DNA of 64,000 nucleotides from Citrobacter sp. JGM124 (GCF_018257795.1 NZ_JAERJD010000006.1:62001-126000); one strand, 5' to 3'. Shown: positions 30,269 through 39,994, counted from the stretch's first letter. The notes: a model not told the origin generated them from the sequence alone. A program made the numbers and translations.

Positions 30269-30781
30269 TCAATCAGGTGAGGGGCCACGCTCCAGAAACG
30301 TGGAGAGCGCGATATAACTGCGCACAGAGCGAACGCCATCAAGGCTCTGAATCTCCATCAGGAAACTTTCCAGCGATTCGGTATCAGCGGCGCGTACTTT
30401 GATAAAAACGCAGCCATCTCCTGCGACGGTATGCAACTCTTCCACTTCCTTGCGGTTGGTGAACTGCAAAAGGGCACGCGTCGCTTGGTAGCTGCAGGTA
30501 TCGATCACCAGAAACGTTAACAGCGTCCGTCCCAGCTTGCAGCCATCCAGTATTGCCACAGTGCCTTTGATAATCCCATCGCGTTTCAGTCGTTTTACGC
30601 GATCGTGAACCGCAGGGGCCGATAGATTCACAATCTCACTCAGTTCTGTGTAGCTACGACCCGCGTCTTCCGCTAAGGCACCTAATATTTTTCGGTCAAT
30701 AGCATCCAGTTCTGCCGGTTTGTGCCTTATCTGCCGAATACCATCTTTTTCTTTATCAAACATGCTCATAACGCTTCTCAT
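30269..30781 (-). CDS. Lrp/AsnC-family regulator
   Basis: A 170-residue regulator: N-terminal winged helix (LDAIDRKILGALAEDAGRSY, LSAPAVHDRVKRLKRDGIIKG) and C-terminal RAM effector domain (VFIKVRAADTESLESFL). It is divergent from the MFS gene at 30854 with 72 bp between, so control of that exporter is likely. The ligand is unknown. ATGs at 30769 and 30763 are alternative starts. It is longer at the N-terminus than typical Lrp members. Confidence 0.9.
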   Translation of the reverse strand: MRSVMSMFDKEKDGIRQIRHKPAELDAIDRKILGALAEDAGRSYTELSEIVNLSAPAVHDRVKRLKRDGIIKGTVAILDGCKLGRTLLTFLVIDTCSYQATRALLQFTNRKEVEELHTVAGDGCVFIKVRAADTESLESFLMEIQSLDGVRSVRSYIALSTFLERGPSPD

Positions 30782-30853
30782 CCTGAATAAAAGTATGAAT
30801 ATACTTGATTCAGCCTAATATTATTAACCAAAAAAACAGATAATGGAGTAGCA

Positions 30854-32029
30854 ATGCCTGTCGCACTTTTTGCCCTCGCCGTGGGCGCATTCGGTATCGG
30901 TATGACTGAATTTGTCATCGCCGGGATCCTGCCGCAAATTGCCGCAGAGTTTAGCGTGAGTATCCCGAAAGCGGGAATGATGGCGACATCTTACGCACTG
31001 GGTGTCTTTGTTGGCGCACCGTTGTTAACGGTTATCGGCTCGGGGGTTCCTCGCAAAGCCATGCTGATCGTACTGACGGGAATCTTTATTGCCGGCAATA
31101 TCATTACAGCAATCGCCCCGACAATGGAAATAGCCATTGCGGGCCGTATTATCACTTCCTTTAATCACGGGGCCTTTTTTGGCATCGGCTCAATTATTGC
31201 GGCATCGCTGGTCGCTCCCGGCCGCCAGGCAAGTGCTATTGCCTTTATGTTTTCAGGGCTGACGATGGCTAATTTGCTCGGCGTTCCGGCAGGCACCTGG
31301 CTTGCTCAGACCTTTAGCTGGCGGCTGGTGTTCTGGGTGATTGCCGGTATTGGGCTGCTGACGATGGTAAGCGTAGTCGTACTGGTTCCGCATATTGCCA
31401 AGGGCAAAACCATTGCCTTACGCAGTGAACTGCGGGCTTTTATAGATCCGCAGGTATTGCTTGTCATGGGGATCACCATTTTCGGCCCGGCGGCCTTTTT
31501 CACCTCAATCACCTACATTGCCCCGATGATGATTCAGGAGGCCGGTTTCTCTACTGGTGGTATAGCATGGTTGATGGTGCTGTTTGGCCTGGGGCTTGCC
31601 GTCGGTAACTGGATTGGTGGGCGCTTCGCCGATCGCTCACTGTTCGGCACGCTTTTCGTCACGCTGGCAGCTCAAGGGCTTGTACTACTGGTCTTCTGGG
31701 CCGGTGTTGAAAACCCGTTGATTGCGAGTATCTCGGTATTCCTGATGGCGGCATTCGGCTTCGCTACAGTCTCACCGATACAGAAACTGGTGATGGAGCG
31801 CGCTAACCACGCGGGAGCCCCCACCATGGCATCATCTGTCAATATTGGCATGTTTAATCTGGGTAACGCGCTGGGTGCATGGGCTGGCGGGGTGGCTATT
31901 GCCGCTGGTTTTGGTCTGGCCTCACCGAACTGGGCAGGCGCTATGTTATCCTTTATTGCACTGGGGCTGGCTTATTTTGCCTGGCTGCACTCGCGTAAAG
32001 GATATACGTTATCTGTTGATTCTTACTGA
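30854..32029 (+). CDS. MFS exporter, DHA1 family (AraJ/Cml-like)
   Basis: A 391-residue transporter with about twelve membrane segments. The N-terminus (ALAVGAFGIGMTEFVIAGIL) is typical of AraJ/YdhP/chloramphenicol-efflux members of DHA1; the motif ALGVFVGAPLLT and FNHGAFFGIG are also characteristic. It should export a small molecule with protons; the substrate is not evident. TAATGGAG is the ribosome-binding region. The divergent Lrp-type gene is the likely regulator. Confidence 0.9.
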   Translation: MPVALFALAVGAFGIGMTEFVIAGILPQIAAEFSVSIPKAGMMATSYALGVFVGAPLLTVIGSGVPRKAMLIVLTGIFIAGNIITAIAPTMEIAIAGRIITSFNHGAFFGIGSIIAASLVAPGRQASAIAFMFSGLTMANLLGVPAGTWLAQTFSWRLVFWVIAGIGLLTMVSVVVLVPHIAKGKTIALRSELRAFIDPQVLLVMGITIFGPAAFFTSITYIAPMMIQEAGFSTGGIAWLMVLFGLGLAVGNWIGGRFADRSLFGTLFVTLAAQGLVLLVFWAGVENPLIASISVFLMAAFGFATVSPIQKLVMERANHAGAPTMASSVNIGMFNLGNALGAWAGGVAIAAGFGLASPNWAGAMLSFIALGLAYFAWLHSRKGYTLSVDSY

Positions 32030-32086
32030 TTAAATTAACAAAAACCATTATTTACTTTGTTAATCACACCTAATATGGCCATCTGT

Positions 32087-32362
32087 TTAAATCAGGCTGA
32101 TGGCTGCTTCACACCCGCAGGAAACGGTCAGTTTCAATGATATTCGGAGTGTGGAGGCCATCAGGGCAATGCTTGTATAATCCATGATATTGTCAACGCC
32201 AGGCGCTCTGTGGCCATCATCAACGATCTTACTTTTCACTTTGGTGAGATAATCCCCCACATTCAGGGTATATTTGCCGTCAGAAGAATTCGACACCAAA
32301 TACAAGCCTGTTTCTGGAATGTGTCTGGGGCACATAAAATCTCGAATTATCATATACATCAT
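32087..32362 (-). CDS. Hypothetical small protein
   Basis: A 91-residue frame filling part of the gap between the MFS gene and the FUSC gene. No motif or family is recognised; no clear Shine-Dalgarno. It overlaps nothing else real, which is the only argument for it. It may be chance or a gene fragment. Confidence 0.2.
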   Translation of the reverse strand: MMYMIIRDFMCPRHIPETGLYLVSNSSDGKYTLNVGDYLTKVKSKIVDDGHRAPGVDNIMDYTSIALMASTLRISLKLTVSCGCEAAISLI

Positions 32363-32379
32363 GGTTGAGGAGTTTCCTG

Positions 32380-33453
32380 TTGCATTGGTTAGTTCGCCTA
32401 CGTCTGGCCTGGCGCCAGATCATCACAGTATTCCCTTCACGTGCCAGGCTTGCGGCGCGCGATGCCCTTGCCACTGCATTAGCCTGCTTTCTGGCGTGGG
32501 CACTGGCCGTATGGCTATTTGGGCATGAACATCCTACGTTTGCCATTATCAGCGCCGTGGTATGCCTTGCACCGGGTGTACCCAGCCACCTGAAACAAGC
32601 TCGTAATCTCGTGATTGGTTGTACGCTAGGTATCGTGATGGGGGAGCTAATGTGGCAGCTCCCCGACACGCACCCACTGGTACGCATGAGCATCGGTATG
32701 TTCTTCGCTATTTTGTTGGGTGCCGTCATTGGTCCTGCGCCAGTGGTCCCCATCCAGGCTGGCGTGTCGATGGCCCTGGTTCTTGCCATGGGGCCTGAAA
32801 CAGCGGGCAGTACACGTTTAATCGACGTGCTGCTGGGAAGCTCGGTAGGATTGTTATTCAGCCAGGTGCTATTTACCTCTAACCCATTCAATGATATCGG
32901 GCGGGCAACCTCTGACTTTTTGCGTCAGCTGGGTAATGGTCTGAATCGGATGCTCAGGGCCTGCGAAGCACAAAGTAGCGAGGAGGCTGAAGCCGCACTA
33001 AGCCAGCTTTCACAAGCTCAGGGTGATCTGGCCGCACTTCGTGCTGCGGTGGCGGAAGCGCAGGTCAGCAAACGCTGGTCGCTACGCGGCAGGCTTAATG
33101 CCGGACGACTTGCCATCATCACACAGCGTTACGACCGCCATGCAATACGAGCCTATGCCACAGCCCTTCTACTGGCGGAAAGTATCAGCAGAGCCATGTC
33201 ACACAAGACAGCCCCACCACCGGCCACGATTATGAAATACTGTCAGTGGTTATCGGATAACTGCATGGTATTAGCCCGGCAATCAACCGTCATTGCGCTC
33301 ATGGAGAGTGATCCACAGTCTTCTATGGGGACACTAACTCAGTCCACAACCGAAGATCACGATGAACTACCGCCAGAATGGCTCGTCGTGGAGGATAATG
33401 CGCGGCAACTGGAGCATGCTTTGCAAGCGCTGCTGGGCTCACGCGATGCATAA
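32380..33453 (+). CDS. FUSC-type aromatic acid/compound exporter
   Basis: About 357 residues. Six membrane segments in the first half (for example TALACFLAWALAVWLF and GMFFAILLGAVIGP) are followed by a cytosolic helical half with a coiled-coil character (about 180-230). This is the FUSC / aromatic-acid-exporter layout (AaeB, YccS relatives) in a short version. The TTG at 32380 was chosen because GAGGAG lies seven bases upstream; TTG 32365 is an alternative. The stop codon lies inside a 32-bp perfect palindrome. Confidence 0.78.
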   Translation: MHWLVRLRLAWRQIITVFPSRARLAARDALATALACFLAWALAVWLFGHEHPTFAIISAVVCLAPGVPSHLKQARNLVIGCTLGIVMGELMWQLPDTHPLVRMSIGMFFAILLGAVIGPAPVVPIQAGVSMALVLAMGPETAGSTRLIDVLLGSSVGLLFSQVLFTSNPFNDIGRATSDFLRQLGNGLNRMLRACEAQSSEEAEAALSQLSQAQGDLAALRAAVAEAQVSKRWSLRGRLNAGRLAIITQRYDRHAIRAYATALLLAESISRAMSHKTAPPPATIMKYCQWLSDNCMVLARQSTVIALMESDPQSSMGTLTQSTTEDHDELPPEWLVVEDNARQLEHALQALLGSRDA

Positions 33454-33479
33454 TGGTCACCCCGGGGTGACCATTATGC
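33448..33479. terminator. 32-bp perfect palindrome over the FUSC stop
   Basis: Arms GCATAATGGTCACCCC and its exact complement meet without a spacer at 33463/33464. The FUSC stop TAA (33451-33453) is inside the left arm. No T-run follows on either strand. It may be a terminator of the FUSC transcript and of the converging siderophore operon, or a protein-binding site. Confidence 0.55.
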
Positions 33480-33632
33480 TAACCGATGAGTGGCCTGTAC
33501 ATATTTCCGGTCATGTCATTCAGTGCTTCACCACACCCCTGACATGGCCGTTCTTACCTCTGCCTGGGAGTCTATCGCCCCCGGTGCTTATGCGATAACT
33601 GCACGCATACAAAGAGCTTGTTCGCGAAGCGG

Positions 33633-34391
33633 CTAGCGATAATAAACCGCAATATGTTGCCCGCCAAACTGTTCAATCTTGACCGGCAACTCAAAAATAC
33701 GCTCAATGACACTGGGCACCATAATATCAGCAGGTTTACCACGAAACACCACTTCCCCTTTTTTCATGGCAATAATATGGTCAGAATAGGTAGAGGCGAA
33801 ATTGATATCATGAATAACGAGCACGATCGATTTTTCCAGCTCGTCTGCAGCCCGGCGTAGCTGTTTCATCATCCCTACACTGTGCTTCATATCCAGATTA
33901 TTCAGTGGCTCATCCAGCAAGACATACTTGGTATCCTGGCATAAAACCATAGCTACAAAGGCTCGCTGGCGCTGCCCCCCGGATAGCTCATCAAGATAAC
34001 GATTGGCTAATGGCAGTAAATCAAGAAAAGAGAGAGCCTGGTTAATATGGTGCTGATCCTCTTTATTCAGACGCCCTTTAGTGTAAGGATAACGGCCAAA
34101 ACTCACCAGATCGTATACACTTAAACGACTCGTGAAGTGATTTTCCTGGCGTAATACCGACAGCACTTTTGCCAGTTGTTCACTATTAGCATCACTGACA
34201 TCCAAAGCGTCGACCCTTACCCGCCCTTGCTCAGGGAGCAGTAGCCGGCTCATTACAGACAGTAACGTTGATTTACCCGCGCCGTTGGGGCCAATAATCG
34301 AAGTAATACCTGATGATGGCAGAGTTTCATTGATATTTTTTAATACCAGCTGATCTTCGTATCTCTTGCTGACATTATTAACTTCAATCAC
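33633..34391 (-). CDS. Siderophore ABC importer, ATP-binding protein
   Basis: A 252-residue FecE-type ATPase. Walker A is IGPNGAGKSTLLS, signature LSGGQRQRAF, Walker B YVLLDEPLNNLD and the switch His in VLVIHDINFA. It powers uptake through the two permeases upstream. Its ATG overlaps the stop of the preceding gene by 4 bp. The last gene of the operon. Close in type to VctC/FatE/CeuD and Bacillus YclP, which import catecholate-type siderophores. Confidence 0.92.
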   Translation of the reverse strand: MIEVNNVSKRYEDQLVLKNINETLPSSGITSIIGPNGAGKSTLLSVMSRLLLPEQGRVRVDALDVSDANSEQLAKVLSVLRQENHFTSRLSVYDLVSFGRYPYTKGRLNKEDQHHINQALSFLDLLPLANRYLDELSGGQRQRAFVAMVLCQDTKYVLLDEPLNNLDMKHSVGMMKQLRRAADELEKSIVLVIHDINFASTYSDHIIAMKKGEVVFRGKPADIMVPSVIERIFELPVKIEQFGGQHIAVYYR

Positions 34392-35380
34392 TTGCCACCC
34401 CTTTTCAATAAAAGATAAATAAACAACCCACCGCCAATAAATTCAATGACCACTGACAGGGTTCCTGCCATATCAAAAATACGCTCCAGTATCAGCTGTC
34501 CCCCGATCAACGCAATCATACCTATCATCACGCATCCTGGAAGCAGATAAGTATGACGCCATGATCCCATCAAGGGATAGGCCAGATTCACGATAAGCAA
34601 TCCGAGGAACATCATTGGCCCGACCAGTGCTGTTGAAATAGCAACCAAAACGGAGATCAATAACAGTAACGCCGTAACATAGCGTTTATAAGGAATACCA
34701 AGGGCTGTCGCCATATTACTGCCCAGGGCAATAACATCAAGCCGGTGACGCATACGCCACACAATCAGTGTGATGAGGGCGATAATACATCCTGAAATCA
34801 TCAGAACCTGGCTGTCTGCTCGGGTAAAGCTGGCAAAGATACGGCTTTGTAACACGGCAAACTCACCAGGGGAGAGTAAGCGCTGCATCAGCCCGGCACT
34901 GCTACGAAATAAGGTGCCGAATACCAGGCCAATTAACAAAACGCGATGCAAATCAAGCCCAGTACCACTGAGCAACCAGCGATACAGTAAGGTAGCAAAA
35001 ATCACCAGCAGTGCTGTTTCACCAGCAAACTGGCCAATGGTACCCAACATCCCCAACCCGGCAATATTTAAAAAGAAGACCAGCACAGTCTGGATTAGGA
35101 CAAATAACGACTCCAGCCCCATTACCGAGGGGGTCAGGATGCGATTTTGGGTAATCGTCTGAAACAACAGGGTGCTGATGCCAGACGCAAAAGCCACCAG
35201 AACCATAGTGGCGAGGACCTGTCCACGATGTTTAAGGATATAGACCACATTCCCGTGGAGATTGATCAGCATAAAAAAGGCGATTAATGCCAGAACGACG
35301 AAAGCCAGCACACATAATCGCTTACCCGGAGAAAGGGGCATTTTATGCGGGCGGGAAGTAACTGAAGACTCAGCGTGCAT
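34388..35380 (-). CDS. Siderophore ABC importer, FecCD permease 2
   Basis: A 330-residue FecCD/BtuC-family permease with about nine or ten membrane segments; a G-rich helix PMMFLGLLIVNLAYPLMG near the C-terminus corresponds to the region that contacts the ATPase. It overlaps the upstream permease by 11 bp and the downstream ATPase by 4 bp, typical of a coupled operon. Confidence 0.92.
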   Translation of the reverse strand: MHAESSVTSRPHKMPLSPGKRLCVLAFVVLALIAFFMLINLHGNVVYILKHRGQVLATMVLVAFASGISTLLFQTITQNRILTPSVMGLESLFVLIQTVLVFFLNIAGLGMLGTIGQFAGETALLVIFATLLYRWLLSGTGLDLHRVLLIGLVFGTLFRSSAGLMQRLLSPGEFAVLQSRIFASFTRADSQVLMISGCIIALITLIVWRMRHRLDVIALGSNMATALGIPYKRYVTALLLLISVLVAISTALVGPMMFLGLLIVNLAYPLMGSWRHTYLLPGCVMIGMIALIGGQLILERIFDMAGTLSVVIEFIGGGLFIYLLLKRGGK

Positions 35381-36329
35381 TGCCTTTCCCCCTAATGATT
35401 AGCATCAGGAAAACCGCCGCACCTAATACCCCCAGCAGGGCACTTACCGGTATTTCAAACGGGTAAACAATCAGGCGACCAAGAATGTCACAACTGATCA
35501 CAAGCAAGGCACCTAACAAGGCGACCCAGGGAACCGTGCGTCGTAAGTTATCGCCAAACATCATACTGACAATATTTGGCACAATAAGCCCCAGGAAAGG
35601 CAGCACGCCTATCACCACAATGACCACGCCACTGATGACAGCAATCATCCCCATCCCTGTGAGCTGAACGCGGCGATAATTAAGCCCGACATTAACTGAA
35701 AAATCACGCCCCATGCCGCTAACAGTAAAGCGGTCAGCAATAATCGCCGCGATGATGGTGATAATTCCCACCCCCCATAGCAGTTCATAACGCCCCTGCA
35801 TGACACTGGAAAAGTCACCAGACTCCCAGCCACCAAGGGACTGGAGCAGATCAAACTGCATAGCCAGGAAAGTGGTGATAGCACCAAATACCGCCCCCAG
35901 CATAATGCCTGCTAAAGGTACCAGCAGAGAGGATTTCATCTGAATACGGTTGATCAACAGCATAAAGAGCGCTGTGCCCAACAGAGCAAACAGGGAAGCC
36001 ACCCCCATCTTGACTATCACCGGTGCTGTCGGGCTGATTATCATCATCAGTAATAATCCCAGCCCCGCGGACTGTGTGGTGCCCACAACAGAAGGTTCCA
36101 CAAACCGGTTCTGGGTTAGCATCTGCATGATTTGACCAGCAACACTCATAGCACTGCCCGCCAGAACCAGGGCAGCAGTACGTGGGAAACGGCTAACGAA
36201 TAGCACTTCACGCATTTCGGGATCATGCCACAGCTCAATCAAGGAAATACGACTGACACCGACAAACAGGCTACAAAAAATAAGGCCCAGTAACAACACC
36301 AGGCCAGAGATATAATATACTGATTTCAT
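35370..36329 (-). CDS. Siderophore ABC importer, FecCD permease 1
   Basis: A 319-residue FecCD permease. Family motifs are RFPRTAALVLAGSAMSVAGQ, QNRFVEPSVVGTTQSAGLG and the ATPase-coupling region VLPFLGLIVPNIVSMMFG. It starts 3 bp after the binding-protein stop. Confidence 0.92.
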   Translation of the reverse strand: MKSVYYISGLVLLLGLIFCSLFVGVSRISLIELWHDPEMREVLFVSRFPRTAALVLAGSAMSVAGQIMQMLTQNRFVEPSVVGTTQSAGLGLLLMMIISPTAPVIVKMGVASLFALLGTALFMLLINRIQMKSSLLVPLAGIMLGAVFGAITTFLAMQFDLLQSLGGWESGDFSSVMQGRYELLWGVGIITIIAAIIADRFTVSGMGRDFSVNVGLNYRRVQLTGMGMIAVISGVVIVVIGVLPFLGLIVPNIVSMMFGDNLRRTVPWVALLGALLVISCDILGRLIVYPFEIPVSALLGVLGAAVFLMLIIRGKGNAR

Positions 36330-36332
36330 TTA

Positions 36333-37274
36333 TTATTTCTGTTTATTCTCATTCAGCACTTTATTAACCTGTGTCATCAGGTTGCTATAACTCTGGATTC
36401 CCCCAGCGATATACAGCGCGCCAGAATCAAGATAAACCACATGCTGATTTTTCCAGGCTGGGGTTCTTCTCACTAATGGGTTATCAAGCACCTGGCTCGC
36501 CGATGCCCCTTCTTTCTTGTTGCCGATGGCATTGTCGCGATCAAGAACAAACAACCAGTCAGGGTGGGACTCCATAATAAATTCCGGGGAAACGGTATTA
36601 CCATGCTGCCCGCCCGCCGGGAAAGTCGCTGCGGGTTTAAATCCAAGAACATCAAAAATAAAGCCGAAGCGAGAGTCAGGGGAATAAGCATTGATCTTAC
36701 CGCCGTTGACCATCAGCATCATAGCTGATCCCGCCTGCCCTGAAACTTTACGAATCTCTTCGGCTTGATGATCAAAGTCAGCAATGACCTGTTTGGCTTT
36801 TTCTTGCTTACCAAAAATTTCTCCCAGCTGCTCGGTACGTTGAGTCATACTGGCGAGAAAATTTTTGGGATCAATATCCAGTGAAATAGTCGGTGCAATT
36901 CCGCTCAGTTTGTCATAGGCCGCCGCTGCACGGGCCCCTGCAATAATCAGGTCCGGTTTTGCGTTGATTAACGCTTCATAGTTAGGTTCAAACAGCGTGC
37001 CGGCATTAATATAAGCGTCACTGTTATATTTGGCTAAATGGGCCGGGAAGTGAGAACTGGTTTGCGGAACGCCTATAACGTCCACACCGAGTGCATCAGC
37101 AATATCCAGTGTTGCAGGACTCAGGATCACAACACGCTGTGGATTTTTAGGAACTTGGGTCGTGCCCTGGGCATGGACAACGTCAATGGTGGATGAGCTG
37201 GCAGCTAAAACGGGGGAAGAGCAAGTTAATACCGCAGCAAACAGAGATGAAACCACTAGCAGAGGAAGACGCAT
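36333..37274 (-). CDS. Siderophore ABC importer, periplasmic binding protein
   Basis: A 313-residue type III binding protein (FatB/VctP/CeuE-like). A signal peptide ends near VLAAS. Conserved stretches are NPQRVVILSPATLDIADALG, LFEPNYEALINAKPDLII and YDKLSGIAPTISLDID. It delivers a ferric siderophore, most likely catecholate or hydroxamate/catecholate, to the permeases. The start at 37274 was chosen over an upstream ATG at 37313. No receptor or biosynthesis gene lies nearby. Iron control through Fur is expected, but no convincing Fur box was found. Confidence 0.9.
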   Translation of the reverse strand: MRLPLLVVSSLFAAVLTCSSPVLAASSSTIDVVHAQGTTQVPKNPQRVVILSPATLDIADALGVDVIGVPQTSSHFPAHLAKYNSDAYINAGTLFEPNYEALINAKPDLIIAGARAAAAYDKLSGIAPTISLDIDPKNFLASMTQRTEQLGEIFGKQEKAKQVIADFDHQAEEIRKVSGQAGSAMMLMVNGGKINAYSPDSRFGFIFDVLGFKPAATFPAGGQHGNTVSPEFIMESHPDWLFVLDRDNAIGNKKEGASASQVLDNPLVRRTPAWKNQHVVYLDSGALYIAGGIQSYSNLMTQVNKVLNENKQK

Positions 37275-37764
37275 TTTTTCTCCTGAAAATCTTGTTGTTA
37301 TGATTTCCGCCATCTATCAAAAAGCTCAAGTATGGCCTGCCAGATGGCATGCGACACACAAAGGAAGCTGAATCATTTGATCTATGGTTATAAGAACGAT
37401 TCGTATTTCTATTTGGCACTATAATAACGATAAAATGAAAAATATGAACAACAAAGAGACAAAATAAATCCGCATAACGCGATCAACCGTGCCGAGAAGC
37501 GCCTGTTTTCAGGCCCGGATGCTTTTACTGCTGTCGCATGCGTCCCCTGAAAATGAACATTCTGAGTTGAATAACCCGTGGTGAAACGTTGTTATCATCT
37601 TGCACATTGCCGCTATGTCAGCCAGGAATCAGGGAATCATTAGCACAATCCTGGATCATGACAGCCGGGACATAGGGTTGATGTTAATTCTGTGGGGAAC
37701 CGTCCTGGATTGCAGGAGGAGATGCCGTGATATTTTCTGCTGGCATACAGGATCTGATTTCAGT
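37275..37764. other. Intergenic region of about 490 bp upstream of the siderophore operon
   Basis: No credible gene. The part next to the binding-protein gene should hold the operon promoter. A 9-bp palindrome ACGATTCGT is at about 37393-37401, and TTATCGTTATTAT (minus strand, near 37421-37433) resembles half of a Fur box. Confidence 0.35.
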
Positions 37765-37799
37765 AAAAACGGGTCAGGAATGGGTTCCCTGACCCGTTT
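37765..37799 (-). terminator. Terminator after the flavin reductase gene
   Basis: Stem AACGGGTCAGG with CCTGACCCGTT; on the minus strand it is followed by a run of T. It begins 11 bp after the reductase stop. Confidence 0.85.
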
Positions 37800-37809
37800 A
37801 TTTAACTAT

Positions 37810-38355
37810 TTACGCTTTCTGTTTAATCACATTGATCAACGCGGCCATTTGTTCTGTCAGTAATCCGGTTATCTTCTGATCAGTCAAATTCCCTTGTTCA
37901 TCAAACCCACCCGCAAATGCATTAGAGAACACTTCCGGTTTATTAAGAGGATGAATATTCAAGAAAACACAGGTCTGGCGTAAATGATACTGGGCCCGGG
38001 ATGTCCCCATGCCGCCCCCCGCTCCCATTAGCGCCGCTGGTTTATCATTCAAAACCGGGGTGTCAGGAAGACGTGAAAGCCAGTCCAGAATGTTCTTGAG
38101 GGCTGGAGCCATAGAGTAATTATATTCTGTACAAGCGAATACAAAGCCTTGGGCATCTTGTGCCTGCCGGGCAATCCTTTTTACCGATTCTGGTATCTCT
38201 TTAAGATCGGCATTGTAGAAAGGCACATCCAGCAAATCCGCTATCTCCAGGGATGCCCCTGACGGAAGCACGGACTGCGCAGCACGCAGGAGACCACGGT
38301 TCGTTGAGGCCTGACGCAGGCTTCCTGCAATACCCAATAGTTTAATCGAGCTCAT
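37810..38355 (-). CDS. NADPH-dependent FMN reductase (ChrR/YieF-like)
   Basis: A 181-residue flavodoxin-fold reductase. The FMN phosphate loop is GIAGSLRQASTNRG, and the family motif ACTEYNYSMAPALKNILDWLSR binds the flavin. Such enzymes reduce quinones, chromate or azo compounds using NAD(P)H. The start at 38355 was chosen over 38391. It follows the aldehyde dehydrogenase by 10 bp and is probably in one operon with it. Confidence 0.9.
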   Translation of the reverse strand: MSSIKLLGIAGSLRQASTNRGLLRAAQSVLPSGASLEIADLLDVPFYNADLKEIPESVKRIARQAQDAQGFVFACTEYNYSMAPALKNILDWLSRLPDTPVLNDKPAALMGAGGGMGTSRAQYHLRQTCVFLNIHPLNKPEVFSNAFAGGFDEQGNLTDQKITGLLTEQMAALINVIKQKA

Positions 38356-38365
38356 GTTAGGGTTC

Positions 38366-39757
38366 CTAGAATTCAGCATCAATATCAACAACAGAGATTA
38401 ATTTATGATTCACAAACTCTTTTATACCCAGCCCCGTCAACTCGCGTCCATAACCTGAGCGACGAACGCCACCGAACGGCAGATCCGCTTTCACTCGAGT
38501 TGGGTGGTTAATGTACACCATACCCGTTGAAACTCGTTTTGCCACTTCTTCACCCTTTTTGGTATCACGGGTAAAGACTGAACCACCAAGACCAAAGGGG
38601 GAATCATTGGCGATATTCACTGCCTCATCTTCATCTTTAGCCCGGAACAGCATGGACACTGGGCCAAAAAATTCCATATGATAGGCAGGGTTATCTGGGG
38701 AAACCTGGGTCAGGATAGTCGGCTGAACAAAAGCACCTTGTTGGGGAACTTGAGGACCAACTTCCAGGGCCACTGCGCCATGCGATATGGCCAGCTGAAT
38801 TTTTTCTTTCACCTCATCCGCTGCTGCCTGGGAGGACAACGGTGCAAGGGTGGTATCTTTATCTAAGGGATCACCTACCCGGAGAGCGGCAACGCCCTGT
38901 TTATAACGCTCCAAAAACTCATCATAAACACTGTCTACAATGATCATTCGTTTGGAGGACACGCACACCTGGCCGCCATTCCAGTGGCGTCCAAACACAG
39001 CCCATTTCACTGTTTTTTCTAAATCAGCATCAGCAAGCACGATGAAAGCATCAGCCCCACCCAACTCCAGTGTTGATTTTTTCAGAGCGTTAGCTGCTTG
39101 TTGAGCCACAACAGCACCTGCCCCTTCTGAACCCGTTAAGGCCACACCTTGAACACGCGGATCATTCAGAATGGTTTCAATTTGATGGCGGGTCGCATAC
39201 AGATTGGTGAAGCCCCCTTCCGGTAAGCCTGCGTCTTTCATCAGTTTGTCAAAGCGTGCAGCACTTTGTGGCACATTAGACGCATGTTTCAGGAGGATCG
39301 TGTTACCCGCTGAAAGTTGCGGGGCGATAATGCGGGCAATCTGGTAATAAGGAAAGTTCCAGGGCTCAATCGCCAGGAGCACACCTAACGGTTCATGATA
39401 GATAGCTGCTGATGCCTCTTTGGGATTAGCAACAGGGAGTATCTCAGGTTCAAGAAGCCGCCCGGCATTGTGCACATAGTATTCAAATATCTGGGCGGAT
39501 AATTCTATCTCGGCGTAAGCTTCACCGATTAATTTCCCCATTTCCAGTGTCAGGAGACGAGCAAATTCATCTTTTTGTTCCCGTAAAAGATCTGCAGCTT
39601 TTTGCAGAATACTGGCTCGGGTGGCAAAAGAAGTCTCTCTCCAGTCAATAAATGCATGGTGAGCTTTCGTTATCGCATCAGCAACATATGAATCAGTCGC
39701 GTCCGGGAATGTTTTTACGATTTCCCCTGTATAAGGGTTAGTTGTTGCATATCCCAC
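38366..39757 (-). CDS. NAD(P)-dependent succinate-semialdehyde dehydrogenase-like enzyme
   Basis: A 463-residue aldehyde dehydrogenase. Catalytic Cys is in HWNGGQVCVSSKRM, the Glu in LELGGADAF, and NFPYYQIAR lies in the cofactor site. It resembles the YneI (Sad) group and the general succinate-semialdehyde dehydrogenase group. The start is GTG at 39757 with AGGAG seven bases upstream; the longer frame to 39895 has no homology. The substrate is inferred from family only. Confidence 0.88.
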   Translation of the reverse strand: MGYATTNPYTGEIVKTFPDATDSYVADAITKAHHAFIDWRETSFATRASILQKAADLLREQKDEFARLLTLEMGKLIGEAYAEIELSAQIFEYYVHNAGRLLEPEILPVANPKEASAAIYHEPLGVLLAIEPWNFPYYQIARIIAPQLSAGNTILLKHASNVPQSAARFDKLMKDAGLPEGGFTNLYATRHQIETILNDPRVQGVALTGSEGAGAVVAQQAANALKKSTLELGGADAFIVLADADLEKTVKWAVFGRHWNGGQVCVSSKRMIIVDSVYDEFLERYKQGVAALRVGDPLDKDTTLAPLSSQAAADEVKEKIQLAISHGAVALEVGPQVPQQGAFVQPTILTQVSPDNPAYHMEFFGPVSMLFRAKDEDEAVNIANDSPFGLGGSVFTRDTKKGEEVAKRVSTGMVYINHPTRVKADLPFGGVRRSGYGRELTGLGIKEFVNHKLISVVDIDAEF

Positions 39758-39994
39758 AATTAATCTCCTGCTTAACAAGATGTTTAAAAGCATGATGCTG
39801 ATATAAATTTGGGTAGCGGCTGACCCAGGATAGTCATAGGGTAAGGGGCACCCAAAGATAGGCGCTTGATTAGAATGAATGGCATGAAGCCCCACATCAC
39901 GGCGTCACTTCATTATAGTACGCTCTGAAATCAGCAATACAAGATTAATCCCAGAATCAGCCAAAAGCAGACAAAAACCTGAAATCATGCCCGA

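Noticed and set aside
32280-32891. 203-codon ORF antisense to the FUSC gene
   Set aside because: It lies opposite a well-supported membrane protein; its composition (Ser/Thr/Arg-rich) is that of an antisense shadow.
37380-37440. Fur box upstream of the siderophore binding protein
   Set aside because: Best alignments match only about 10 of 19 positions; mentioned as possible but not called.
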